Positions 36,077 to 44,098 of a stretch of 64,000 nucleotides of DNA are shown here, in pieces. The notes below the pieces were generated by a model. That model saw nothing but the letters and a program-made list of their open reading frames with translations, ran no database searches and was not told the DNA's origin. Both the position numbers and the translations under genes were made by a program. This stretch comes from Cognaticolwellia aestuarii (lineage in GTDB: Bacteria; Pseudomonadota; Gammaproteobacteria; Enterobacterales; Alteromonadaceae), in assembly GCF_002000025.1 (NCBI RefSeq), contig NZ_MUZV01000002.1, forward strand, positions 186,001-250,000, written 5' to 3'. Within the stretch, counting starts at the first letter, position 1. Every line of letters starts with the position of its first letter.

Positions 36077-37235
36077 AACATACGCTTGTTACAATGATGC
36101 AATAAAGCGAATTATTGGAGTCGGTGAGGACAATAAGTTAACTATTGCCCAAATTATAGATCACCCTGATTTTATTCGTGAAGATGAACACTTAGCTGTT
36201 GCAGATTTCAAAAAAGAAATAAGACGAGAAATACGTCGAATGATTAAAGAACTTGGCTCAGATTTGGAAACAGGTTTAATGATTTTGGTTGAGGAAAAAC
36301 CAAAAGGGCGAGGACAACAAGCATATTATTACTGGGCAAGTAGCCCATTGAAAAATGTGGCGTTAGGTCGCGAAGAAATATCTGATGATAGGTTGATGGC
36401 TAGGGCAATAGCATTTCAATTTGTCGATGAATATTTGAAAGAGTTCCTTCCTCCAAGCATTATTGAAAGTCTTGAAGCTGATATGGATGAAGCGAATGAC
36501 GATTTACATGCAGCTAAATTTTGGCAAAAAAAATTGCAGTTTCATCCGTCAGGTTTTGAGGTTAGCCCTAACCCTAAAATTGTTATTGGCAATGAGCAAG
36601 ACTGGGATAAGACTTATGATGCATTGAATAAGCAATATGTTATACAAGCAACCTATGAAACATTACATCAAGGAATAATGCCTAGTTCAGTTTTTTTGTC
36701 ACTTCAGAAAATTCAATATGTGAATCATAAAGTAATGGTTCTGGCTTATGTTCATAAATTAAATTGTGTAAAAACGTTTGAGGTAGCTCGTCTTAGGGAT
36801 ATTAAGCAGTCATCTGATTATTCGTTTGAACACGTTGATTTCAATACCTATGAAAAAAGTTATAAGTTCGAAGCGAGAGTTAACGTTAGTGTTAAAGATT
36901 ACTTTAAGAGTGTTCGATTTGGTCATAACTTCAAAGAAGCAGAATATGAAGCTGATGATTCATGGATAATTAAATCAACAATTAAAGTACCAGATCATTT
37001 CTCTAAAGATAAACAAGGGCCTGACCCATTTGCCATCGCTAACTTCTTGAGTGGCTTTGCTGACTCAATGGAGATCATAAAGCCGGACTTCTTGAGAGAA
37101 GAAATGAAGCGTAGGGCAGATAACTTATCGAAGTTATATTTAGATGAATTTGATAGTGTGCCTGTTATCAGTAGAAGCCCTCATGAACAAACAGGAAACA
37201 TAGAAAAGCTTAAAGAAATAGACGAGAGGCGTTAA
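36069..37235 (+). CDS. WYL-domain transcription regulator
   Basis: A 388-residue protein. The N-terminal ~95 residues (IKRIIGVGEDNKLTIAQIIDHPDF...RREIRRMIKEL) look like a winged-helix DNA-binding region. Residues ~190-260 resemble a WYL domain (ALNKQYVIQATYETL...VMVLAYVHK...VARLRDIKQS), and ~270-340 a WCX-like extension (VNVSVKDYFKSVRFG). This is the layout of WYL regulators such as BrxR, CapW and PafB/C, often found with phage-defence genes. It is preceded by AAGGA and shares a promoter with operator 2. Confidence 0.78.
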   Translation: MSRTYACYNDAIKRIIGVGEDNKLTIAQIIDHPDFIREDEHLAVADFKKEIRREIRRMIKELGSDLETGLMILVEEKPKGRGQQAYYYWASSPLKNVALGREEISDDRLMARAIAFQFVDEYLKEFLPPSIIESLEADMDEANDDLHAAKFWQKKLQFHPSGFEVSPNPKIVIGNEQDWDKTYDALNKQYVIQATYETLHQGIMPSSVFLSLQKIQYVNHKVMVLAYVHKLNCVKTFEVARLRDIKQSSDYSFEHVDFNTYEKSYKFEARVNVSVKDYFKSVRFGHNFKEAEYEADDSWIIKSTIKVPDHFSKDKQGPDPFAIANFLSGFADSMEIIKPDFLREEMKRRADNLSKLYLDEFDSVPVISRSPHEQTGNIEKLKEIDERR

Positions 37236-37244
37236 TGGTACAGG

Positions 37245-37277
37245 TGAGACAAGGCGTGTCTCACTAATCATTATAAT
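37245..37277 (+). promoter_or_regulatory. Island operator 3 and -10 box (DUF2779 remnant)
   Basis: TGAGACA-AGGCG-TGTCTCA (37245-37263) has perfect 7-bp arms, extended to 8 bp by the flanking G and C, followed by TATAAT at 37272-37277. It precedes the broken DUF2779 gene. Confidence 0.75.
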
Positions 37278-37312
37278 GATGCTTGAACTGTTAACTACAA
37301 ATGGATGTACAA

Positions 37313-37726
37313 ATGACTAAACATCGTTACTTAACTAAATCTCGTTTCAAAATCGCAACGGAATGCCCAACTAAGCTTTTCTATACAGGTAAAAAAGAAT
37401 ATCCCAATACCATGCTAGATGACCCATTCTTAGCAGCCCTTGCTGATGCTGGTCATCAAGTTGGCGAATTAGCTAAGCAGTATTACCCAAATGGTTTTGA
37501 CATTACCACACTTACCTAAAATGTTTGCTGGTATAACTGACCATGATGTTGAATTGCTATCAGAAGGTAGTGAGTGAAATAATGGTGGTTTGGTACTGAC
37601 CGCCTATGCAAAGTTACAGCATACTCACATGAGAGAGTATGCGCGCAAAGAATTGAAAGAGCGCTGTTGTGTTACTGCGAGACAAATACTATCGCTATGG
37701 TATTTTTATTTGAAGCTTGGAGATAA
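37313..37726 (+). pseudogene. DUF2779 (PD-(D/E)XK-like) gene remnant with internal deletion and frameshift
   Basis: The first 68 codons (MTKHRYLTKSRFKIATECPT..., with YNGF-type end at 37519) match the N-terminus of DUF2779 proteins, which carry a Cas4/RecB-like nuclease fold. The middle is missing. From about 37590, LVLTAYAKLQHTHMREYARKE is open in one frame, and the typical C-terminus LLCYCETNTIAMVFLFEAWR continues in another frame to TAA at 37724-37726. The intact family is ~500 or more residues, so most of the gene was deleted and the rest is frameshifted. Confidence 0.75.
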
Positions 37727-37735
37727 ATGTTAAAC

Positions 37736-37769
37736 TAAGACATTTAGTGTCCCACCTGCGTTTTATAAT
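37736..37769 (+). promoter_or_regulatory. Island operator 4 and -10 box (308-residue protein)
   Basis: TAAGACA-TTTAG-TGTCCCA (37736-37754), followed by TATAAT at 37764-37769. The gene start is 66 bp from the operator start. Confidence 0.65.
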
Positions 37770-37801
37770 AAAGTTTCAGTAATCAGAATAGAGGTACTCC
37801 T

Positions 37802-38728
37802 ATGAATAAAAATGATTTTTTAAAACATGAACATATAGCACCATTTATAAATTACTTGGTTGAAGAGTTGAAAGGTAAACGCTCTATTGCTCATAACTAC
37901 CAAATGGAAACTAAGGGGAAAAGCAATAAACTAATCGATTGGAATTGTAAAAATGTATTTGATGCTTATTCAAACTATGAATGGCCTTTTTCGTTTAAGA
38001 GTTTTTTAGAACAAGACAAATTATGGCCAGAAGAACTGTATGACCCAGTAAAGTTTAAAGTTAAAGGAAGAACTTATGATGAGAGTGAAGTCGTTTTATC
38101 TATTTTATCTTCAGAATTAAGGCAAGCTGTTTCTGATGGTAACACTCAGAAGTGTTTTGAATGTTGCCACATGATTTTAGATTGGGGCGGTGTATTAGGG
38201 GGCGAGAAAAGTGGAAATTTACGCTTTTTATTAGAGAGTAAAGAATATTTAGCTTCATACTTACAACAAATAAAAATGTACTTTGAATCCAGTGAGTTAA
38301 CACTTGGTTCTAAGTATACAGTTAATGTTTCTGGAGAGAATTATCCAATTAAAATGAATGCGGGTTTTACTAAGATTTATGCTTTGCTTTGTGACTCCTT
38401 TGTTATTTACGATGGAAGGGTTGGAGCAGCTTTGGGATTGATTGAAAAGAAATTCTATAATGATGAGAACATACCTCAATCTGAGATTTTAAGCTTTCGC
38501 TTTGGTAAGGCTAAAAACCCTAAGGTAAACAGAAACCCCTCGGATGAAACTTATGAATTTAAAGCTCTTCATAGTAGTAATCCAATTCATACTACAAATA
38601 ATATTAAAGCTAACTGGATCCTTGATAAAGCTATTTCAAGCTTACCTAACACAATATCATTTGGTAGCTGCAAGGCTCCACTAAGAGCCCTAGAAGCCGC
38701 TCTGTTTATGATTGGTTATAGGGTTTAA
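37802..38728 (+). CDS. Island protein of unknown function (308 residues)
   Basis: A soluble protein with no signal peptide. The stretch NAGFTKIYALLCDSFVIYDGRVGAALGLIEKKFY looks strongly constrained, and I have the impression that proteins with a related FVIYDxRVxAAL segment are found in mobile islands, but I cannot name a family. The N-terminal half has EWPFSFKSFLEQDKLW and a helical Cys-rich part (CFECCHMILDWGG). It has its own operator/promoter (37736) and ends 24 bp before a truncated RAYT gene. Confidence 0.6.
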   Translation: MNKNDFLKHEHIAPFINYLVEELKGKRSIAHNYQMETKGKSNKLIDWNCKNVFDAYSNYEWPFSFKSFLEQDKLWPEELYDPVKFKVKGRTYDESEVVLSILSSELRQAVSDGNTQKCFECCHMILDWGGVLGGEKSGNLRFLLESKEYLASYLQQIKMYFESSELTLGSKYTVNVSGENYPIKMNAGFTKIYALLCDSFVIYDGRVGAALGLIEKKFYNDENIPQSEILSFRFGKAKNPKVNRNPSDETYEFKALHSSNPIHTTNNIKANWILDKAISSLPNTISFGSCKAPLRALEAALFMIGYRV

Positions 38729-38752
38729 ATCTAATAACCATTGAAGTTGTTT

Positions 38753-39013
38753 TTATATTAGTGCTAGCTCCACGAAACTATTGAATAAGGTGGACTGCTC
38801 ATCAATCGAAGGAGCTGTCATTAATAAATGAACATGGTTAGTCAATAGAACAAATGCATGAATGGAAACATTATGCTTATTAGCGAAATACTTGAGTTTA
38901 ACTAAATAAACTGTGTAATCCTGCTCACTAAAGAAACACGCTTGGCGATTATTGCCCCTTTGAATTATGTGCTGAGGACAGCCAACGATGGATAGTTGAG
39001 GTAGACGAGCCAT
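38753..39013 (-). pseudogene. REP-associated tyrosine transposase (RAYT/Y1), truncated
   Basis: An 86-codon frame beginning MARLPQLSIVGCPQHIIQRGNNRQACFF, the start of RAYT proteins, with the HUH-type metal motif NHVHLLMT. The usual length is about 200-300 residues; the part with the catalytic tyrosine is missing, and the frame runs into unrelated sequence (FNSFVELALI). The GGGGTCAGGTTCGTT leader typical of RAYT upstream regions is at 39090-39105, inside the truncated IS256 transposase frame. Confidence 0.75.
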
Positions 39014-39054
39014 TTTTGTATCCCTTTACATTCTTTAGGTATACAAAGTCTAAT

Positions 39055-40221
39055 TCATAATTCCGTTTGTTCAATTGAGACTACTTTCAACGAACCTGAC
39101 CCCGCAGGTTTCTCAATCGCCAAATAGATAACTTTCTTCGCTGAATCATCATGTGGAAATAACTTACGTTTTTTAATCGCCTTACGAATAACGCTGTTCA
39201 GTGACTCTATCGCATTCGTGGTATAAATCGCTTTGCGTATATCGTCAGGGTAGTTAAATAACGTGCTGACGTTTTGCCAGTTACTGCGCCATGAGCGAGA
39301 GATGCTCGGGTATTTACTATCCCATCGATGCTCAAATTGGTCGAGCGACAACAGAGCTTCGTCTTCAGTGACTGATTGATAAATTCGTTTTAAATCTGCC
39401 GTGATAGCTTTGTAGTCTTTCCAAGGCACGAACTTCAGAGAGTTACGTACCATATGCACGATGCAGAGCTGTATCTGCGTTTCAGGATAAACCGTATTAA
39501 TCGCATCAGGAAATCCCTTAAGCCCATCGACACAAGCGATGAGGATATCTTTTACGCCTCGATTTTGCAGCTCAGTGAGTACATTAAGCCAGAACTTAGC
39601 CCCTTCATTTTCTGATATCCACATGCCAAGTAATTCTTTATGACCTTCAACATTAACACCTAAGGCGAGGTAAACCGCTTTATTGATGACCTGCTTATCT
39701 TGCCTGATTTTAAACACTAAGCAGTCTAAATAGACGATGGGATAAACCGAATCTAAAGGTCTTGCTTGCCATTGAACCACTTGTTCAATAACGGCGTTTG
39801 TTACCCGAGAAATAAGCGTTGGTGATACATCGGCATCGTACATTTCTTTAAACGTTGCGACGATATCACGCGTTGTCATGCCTTTGGAATACAGATATAA
39901 AATCTTGTCGTCCATCGAGGTAAAGCGGGTTTGGCTCTTCTTTACTAGCTGCGGCTCAAAGCTTGAGTCTCTATCGCGTGGCGCGTCTAAATCGACTTCA
40001 CCATCTTCCGTACGAATAACTTTAGAAGAATAACCATTACGGTAATTATTTCTAGGGGATTGCTCATGACGAGCATAACCAAGATGTTCGTCTAATTCAG
40101 CATTAAGTGCTGCTTCAACGGTTACCTTGGTTAATATTTTACGAAAGTCAGTTAAGTCTGCTTCGGTTTTAATTGATTTAGCGGCTTGCTTCGCAAACGC
40201 TTCAAGTTCTTTCTTATTCAT
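39055..40221 (-). CDS. IS256 family transposase with replaced C-terminus
   Basis: A 388-residue mutator-type DDE transposase: IVYLDCLVFKIR and ACVDGLKGFPDAINTVYP carry the two Asp, and YTTNAIESLNSVIRKAIKKRKLFP the Glu. The protein matches the family up to AIE (residue 370, DNA position 39112). The normal C-terminal ~20-30 residues are then replaced by KPAGSGSLKVVSIEQTEL, which is read from the leader of the adjacent RAYT gene. It is probably not fully functional. The left inverted repeat is intact upstream. Confidence 0.9.
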   Translation of the reverse strand: MNKKELEAFAKQAAKSIKTEADLTDFRKILTKVTVEAALNAELDEHLGYARHEQSPRNNYRNGYSSKVIRTEDGEVDLDAPRDRDSSFEPQLVKKSQTRFTSMDDKILYLYSKGMTTRDIVATFKEMYDADVSPTLISRVTNAVIEQVVQWQARPLDSVYPIVYLDCLVFKIRQDKQVINKAVYLALGVNVEGHKELLGMWISENEGAKFWLNVLTELQNRGVKDILIACVDGLKGFPDAINTVYPETQIQLCIVHMVRNSLKFVPWKDYKAITADLKRIYQSVTEDEALLSLDQFEHRWDSKYPSISRSWRSNWQNVSTLFNYPDDIRKAIYTTNAIESLNSVIRKAIKKRKLFPHDDSAKKVIYLAIEKPAGSGSLKVVSIEQTEL

Positions 40222-40291
40222 AGTCTGCCTATCCTAAATCCTACATGGGTATTAATGATAGGCAGTTACACAGATTTTGTTACAGGGTCTC
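39112..40291 (-). mobile_element. IS256-type insertion sequence, 3' end lost
   Basis: The left end is at 40261-40291 (GGCAGTTACACAGATTTTGT on the plus strand, ending GGGTCTC). The right end and inverted repeat are missing because the element is cut at 39112, where RAYT-associated sequence begins. The left end sits 3 bp after the stop codon of the small repeat protein. Confidence 0.8.
40261..40291. repeat. Terminal inverted repeat (left) of the IS256 element
   Basis: On the minus strand it begins GAGACCCTGTAACAAAATCT and continues with TGTGTAACTGCC, the pattern usual for IS256-family ends. No matching right repeat is found near 39.0-39.1 kb. Confidence 0.7.
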
Positions 40292-40294
40292 ACT

Positions 40295-40489
40295 TTATAA
40301 TAATGAGCTCAATTGATCGCCGATACCAATCAACCTTCCCGTTCTAGCACAAGTTGTTTTATCACTTGTAGCGTCATACCAGCCAAGTAAAGCGCCTCTG
40401 CTGTTCCTGATTTTCTTTCTACCACTGTTCGCTGTTTCAATCCAACCAGTTAATTTTCCTTTATCATCACGTAATTGAGTTCTATTCAT
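40295..40489 (-). CDS. Small protein with three internal repeats, possibly beta-flower fold
   Basis: A 64-residue protein built from repeats: RDDKGKLTGWIE, RNSRGALLGWYD and ARTGRLIGIGD. The recurring (S/K)G-x-L-x-G-(W/I) unit resembles what is called a 4-fold beta-flower domain in small bacterial proteins; I am not certain of this name. The end GIGDQLSSLL is complete. It has island operator 5 upstream with the standard spacing, so it belongs to the same regulon despite the opposite strand and the intervening IS. Confidence 0.65.
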   Translation of the reverse strand: MNRTQLRDDKGKLTGWIETANSGRKKIRNSRGALLGWYDATSDKTTCARTGRLIGIGDQLSSLL

Positions 40490-40516
40490 TGCTATACACC
40501 TCGTTTTTAAAACATT

Positions 40517-40561
40517 AGTGTAGTTATTAACTAAGACACAAAAAGTCTTAGTTAATAACTA
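40517..40561 (-). promoter_or_regulatory. Island operator 5 inside a 17-bp perfect inverted repeat, with -10 box
   Basis: On the plus strand TAAGACA-CAAAA-AGTCTTA (40532-40550) is the core of a perfect 17-bp inverted repeat (40521-40537 and 40545-40561, loop ACAAAAA). On the minus strand TACACT (40517-40522) follows with the same 28-nt spacing as in the other island promoters. Confidence 0.65.
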
Positions 40562-41011
40562 AGTTAAATTCAACCTTCAGATTGAGTAAGCAATATGGGA
40601 AGTCCAGGGAGTGATAATTAGCTTTTATTGCGGTATTTTATTAGGGAAATGGTAGTAAATTAACAATATGACTCCACGTGTGAGCCCATAAACGAAATAT
40701 TCTATCTAGCTCTTTGAAAACAAGTCGTGGTTCTATTTTTAATATCGCCAATCCTACAAAACGGCGGTGTTAAAAGCGTAATGCTGCCAAAATAACGGTT
40801 GCTAGTTAGTAATATTATTATAGTTAGCGCAGCAAGTACTGTTTGCTTTTGAGCTTTTAAATCGGCGGTAATGTGAGTAGTATCAGCTGATTTGTTACAA
40901 CTTATTAACAGGCTCTCGTGTCAGGTTAACTCAGTGCTTTGTGTTTTTACTTTGAGTTTTTATTTTGACACTAAAGCAGTTTTCACTTTATGGAATATAA
41001 CGGTGTAAAAA
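40562..41011. other. Intergenic region at the island's right edge
   Basis: 450 bp between the small repeat protein and the DUF4153 gene. No reading frame, tRNA or repeat of note. It contains the promoter region of the DUF4153 gene, but no consensus boxes stand out. Confidence 0.5.
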
Positions 41012-42727
41012 ATGGATAATCAATTACCTAAACCACTAATTATTGCTATAGCGCTGATTCAGGGGATTTTATTAACGCTGCTGTATCAAAGTGTTGAACA
41101 TCAAGTATGGCCTGGCACAGCGCCGACATGGTTAACAGCGCTTGTCACCTTTGTTATTACTTTACCTTTACTGACCTTGCTCTCAATAACCCAAACCAAT
41201 GCGAAGGCGACAGTAAAATACCTATTACCTTTTACGCTATTATTATCCACTTTAGGTGCTTATGTCGGCTATCAGCAAGAGCCAGCAGAGTTGATTAACA
41301 ATGGCGGTGTCATTGCTATATTTTGTTTTACCGGCCTTATTGCGGCTTTTAAAGCATTAATGTATGTCCAACAATATATTAGTAATGAACGTATTAGCTA
41401 CAGTTCATTGTTTAAATTATCGTGGCGAAACTTTATTATTTTCGGTGAATGCTGGTTATTTGTTTTAATATTTTGGGCAATATTACACTTAGGTGCCGGA
41501 CTATTTGCTGTTTTAGAAATTGAGTTTTTCAACCAGTTATTATCAAAAGACTGGTTTGTGATACCGGTGTTAAATTTGGCTTTTGGTTTTGCCATTATCG
41601 TTTTTCGAAATATTACTTTCACGGTAGATAATATTTTTACCATACTGCAAACCTTGATTAAATTTTTGCTACCAGCACTAACCGTTGTTTCATTAGGGTT
41701 TTTAGCCACACTGCCTTTTACCGGCTTAGACACACTATGGAAAACCGGTACCGGCAGCATGTTAGTCATGTGGCTTCAGGCGTTAACGCTATTTTTTGTT
41801 AATGCGGTTTACCAAGATGCTTCACATGAACGTCCTTACCATCATATTTTACATCGACTAATTTTTATTGGCGTTGCGGTACTACCTATTTATAGCCTTA
41901 TTTCATTTTATGGGCTTTGGCTTCGTATTGACCAGTATGGTTTAACCGTTGATCGTTGTTGGGCAGTGCTAATTTGCCTTTTATTAGCATGTTTTTCTTT
42001 CGGATATTTAATCGGCATTATTAAAAAGCGAGATGCCTGGTTAGCAACGCTTAGTCAAGTCAATATCGCTATGGGCGTTGTTGTCATGGTTGTTATGTTA
42101 TTGGTTAATTCACCGATATTAAATTTTCAGAGTATTGCAGCATCTAGTCAGCTATCAAGACTGCACGATGGCAAGGTATCTTATGAGCAATTTGATTATC
42201 AATACTTTGATCACGCATTAGGCCGACAAGGCTATTTGGCGTTACAAGCGCTAAAAACAGAGCTGGCAGTTTCTGCACCTGAAAAAGTCGTGATGATCGA
42301 TAGAATGTATATCAATCATGAAAACATAGCCGAAGATGATTTAACCCTAGAAGATTTCAATACGTTAGTGACTTATTGGCCTAATAAAAGTGATTTTCCA
42401 CAAGCGTTAATTCAGGAAGTTTATCGTGAAAAACTTAAAAATGAATGGGCTACGTATCGTGGTAATAACTACTACTTTATCGCTCAAGATTTAAATGCCG
42501 ATAATGCCTTAGATTTCATTGTTATCGAAGAAAATAATTACTCAACTTCCGCTAACCTTTGGTTTTTAGAAGATAATCAATGGCAGTCGCAATATATGCA
42601 AACGAGTAATCCAAACGATAGTAAGTTTATAAAAGATTTTCTGCTAAATAATAATGTTGAAGTGAGTCAGCCGAAATGGCAAAACTTAAAAATAGGTGAC
42701 TTAACGTTTAGAGCAGCATTAGATTAA
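41012..42727 (+). CDS. DUF4153 family membrane protein
   Basis: A 571-residue protein with about 11-12 membrane segments in its first 380 residues, then a soluble C-terminal part (residues ~385-571). Motifs such as RNFIIFGECWLFVLIFWAILHLGAGLFAVLEIEFF and LFFVNAVYQDASHERPYHHILHRLI fit DUF4153. The soluble tail contains HDGKVSYEQFDYQYFDHALGRQGYLAL. Function unknown. A terminator lies 150 bp downstream. Confidence 0.8.
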   Translation: MDNQLPKPLIIAIALIQGILLTLLYQSVEHQVWPGTAPTWLTALVTFVITLPLLTLLSITQTNAKATVKYLLPFTLLLSTLGAYVGYQQEPAELINNGGVIAIFCFTGLIAAFKALMYVQQYISNERISYSSLFKLSWRNFIIFGECWLFVLIFWAILHLGAGLFAVLEIEFFNQLLSKDWFVIPVLNLAFGFAIIVFRNITFTVDNIFTILQTLIKFLLPALTVVSLGFLATLPFTGLDTLWKTGTGSMLVMWLQALTLFFVNAVYQDASHERPYHHILHRLIFIGVAVLPIYSLISFYGLWLRIDQYGLTVDRCWAVLICLLLACFSFGYLIGIIKKRDAWLATLSQVNIAMGVVVMVVMLLVNSPILNFQSIAASSQLSRLHDGKVSYEQFDYQYFDHALGRQGYLALQALKTELAVSAPEKVVMIDRMYINHENIAEDDLTLEDFNTLVTYWPNKSDFPQALIQEVYREKLKNEWATYRGNNYYFIAQDLNADNALDFIVIEENNYSTSANLWFLEDNQWQSQYMQTSNPNDSKFIKDFLLNNNVEVSQPKWQNLKIGDLTFRAALD

Positions 42728-42872
42728 AAGTAGCGTAGGGCGTTTAGCGGGTTAATTTTGGTTAAATAAGGTTATTAGCTGTAAGCTTTCAGTTCGAAGC
42801 TTTCAGTTATCAGCTACCAGTTGTTAGTTTTCAGCTATCGGTTTTTAGCTAATGGTTGCTCGCTGTTAGTCG
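42728..42872. repeat. Degenerate simple repeats of AGCTTTCAGTTATC type
   Basis: Between the DUF4153 stop and its terminator, words such as AGCTTTCAGTT, ATCAGCTACCAGTT, TTCAGCTATCGG and GTTTTTAGCTAATGG recur every 12-20 bp. The pattern suggests slipped-strand growth; no gene is present. Confidence 0.55.
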
Positions 42873-42873
42873 G

Positions 42874-42910
42874 AAAGGCATTATCCATTTTGGGTAATGC
42901 CTTTTTATTT
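42874..42910 (+). terminator. Terminator after DUF4153 gene
   Basis: A 13-bp stem (AAAGGCATTATCC with one G-U pair) and a 5-nt loop followed by CTTTTTATTT. Confidence 0.85.
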
Positions 42911-42953
42911 CTTATTGAAGTGCTTATTGAAGTGTTTGTTGAAATGCTAGTTG

Positions 42954-44000
42954 TTACTTTTGGCTCGTTTTATCGCTTAATGTCAGCTTAGAGAATGATA
43001 CGCTAGTATAATCGCCATTTGCTTTGTCTATTGCCCAATCGCCAGTGCCTGAACAGCCGGCATACCAAATGCCATCAGCGTCTTTGGTTGAACATTGGTT
43101 ATAAGCTCCTGCTTTAAAATACAGCCAATCACCGCTGTAACCTGCGCTGTGATCTTTCTCATCTACCTGACCATAAGCGTCTATGTTATTAGAAAGGTTA
43201 ATATCATAGGTGACGGTGTTCTTATCTTTTTGGCTAAATGTTAGTCTCATGATATTACCAACAACATTTATCGTGTAGCTAAACTCTTCACCTAGCGCAA
43301 TGCCTGAACTTTTTGGATCATTTGGGTTTTCCCAAGTGTTACCCCAAATAGGATAAGCGATGTCAGTTCTATCGGGGTTATCTTTAGCTAGGTTGCGTTC
43401 ATAGGTCCAAAATACCGATCCTGTATCGTGATTTGGCCATTTTTTATAATAAATTTTTATCGGTTCGTTACCCCAGCCAAACCCTTTGCCTTGTGCAATA
43501 ACTTCTTTATCTTTTCCTGCATGTATTTGTCCAACTACCACAGAATAAGCTGGTTTTTTCGGATGTTTAGCGTTTTTAGCTACATGATTTACTTTTAAGG
43601 TTGCGTCTAATCTGCCACCAATTTGATTAAAGTAAGCTGCATCAGGATGCGCAGCAATAGCGAAATTGTTGGCGTAAGATTTAGTGCCGATTGAAGTGTC
43701 TAAGCCACGGATCATTTGTCTTAATTCGCTTCGGGTATTAGATGATGAAGCTGTTGTTACGGCTTTATTAGGTGAGGTGAATACCATCTCACCATTGGCA
43801 TCAATATAGAAAAAATCAGAGTGTTGATAACTTTGTAATGCCTTAGTGTCGATATCATCAGCCTTACCATTGTTATCTCGGTCTAACGGAATAGTGATTT
43901 TCCAATGCGAGAGATCAAATTTTCCAGCAGGAACATTAGAGGTACTTGCACAGCCAGTTATCAGCAAAGCAAAGGAAAGGGTAGATACAGCTTTAAACAT
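42954..44000 (-). CDS. Alginate lyase, polysaccharide lyase family 7, lipoprotein
   Basis: A 348-residue enzyme that cuts alginate by beta-elimination. The signal peptide ends in a lipobox (LLITGC, Cys17). The PL7 motifs are present in order: TRSELRQM (catalytic Arg), VVGQIHA (Gln, His) and YFKAGAYNQ (catalytic Tyr). Two Cys pairs in the C-terminal part (NQCSTKDADGIWYAGCSG) may form disulfides. It is probably held on the cell surface or outer membrane. A palindrome with LacI-type look lies upstream. Confidence 0.93.
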   Translation of the reverse strand: MFKAVSTLSFALLITGCASTSNVPAGKFDLSHWKITIPLDRDNNGKADDIDTKALQSYQHSDFFYIDANGEMVFTSPNKAVTTASSSNTRSELRQMIRGLDTSIGTKSYANNFAIAAHPDAAYFNQIGGRLDATLKVNHVAKNAKHPKKPAYSVVVGQIHAGKDKEVIAQGKGFGWGNEPIKIYYKKWPNHDTGSVFWTYERNLAKDNPDRTDIAYPIWGNTWENPNDPKSSGIALGEEFSYTINVVGNIMRLTFSQKDKNTVTYDINLSNNIDAYGQVDEKDHSAGYSGDWLYFKAGAYNQCSTKDADGIWYAGCSGTGDWAIDKANGDYTSVSFSKLTLSDKTSQK

Positions 44001-44098
44001 AAAGCACTCCTGTATATTAATTTTTATTTATCGTTGTTATTTATCGTTGATATAAATCGTATTTATTTATTCGCGGCTTTAGGCAATTAGCGTTAAAT

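Noticed and set aside
37240-37270. Operator 3 read as a transcription terminator of the WYL gene
   Set aside because: The arms are only 7-8 bp and no T run follows; the same repeat occurs before four other genes with the same -10 spacing, so an operator explains it better.
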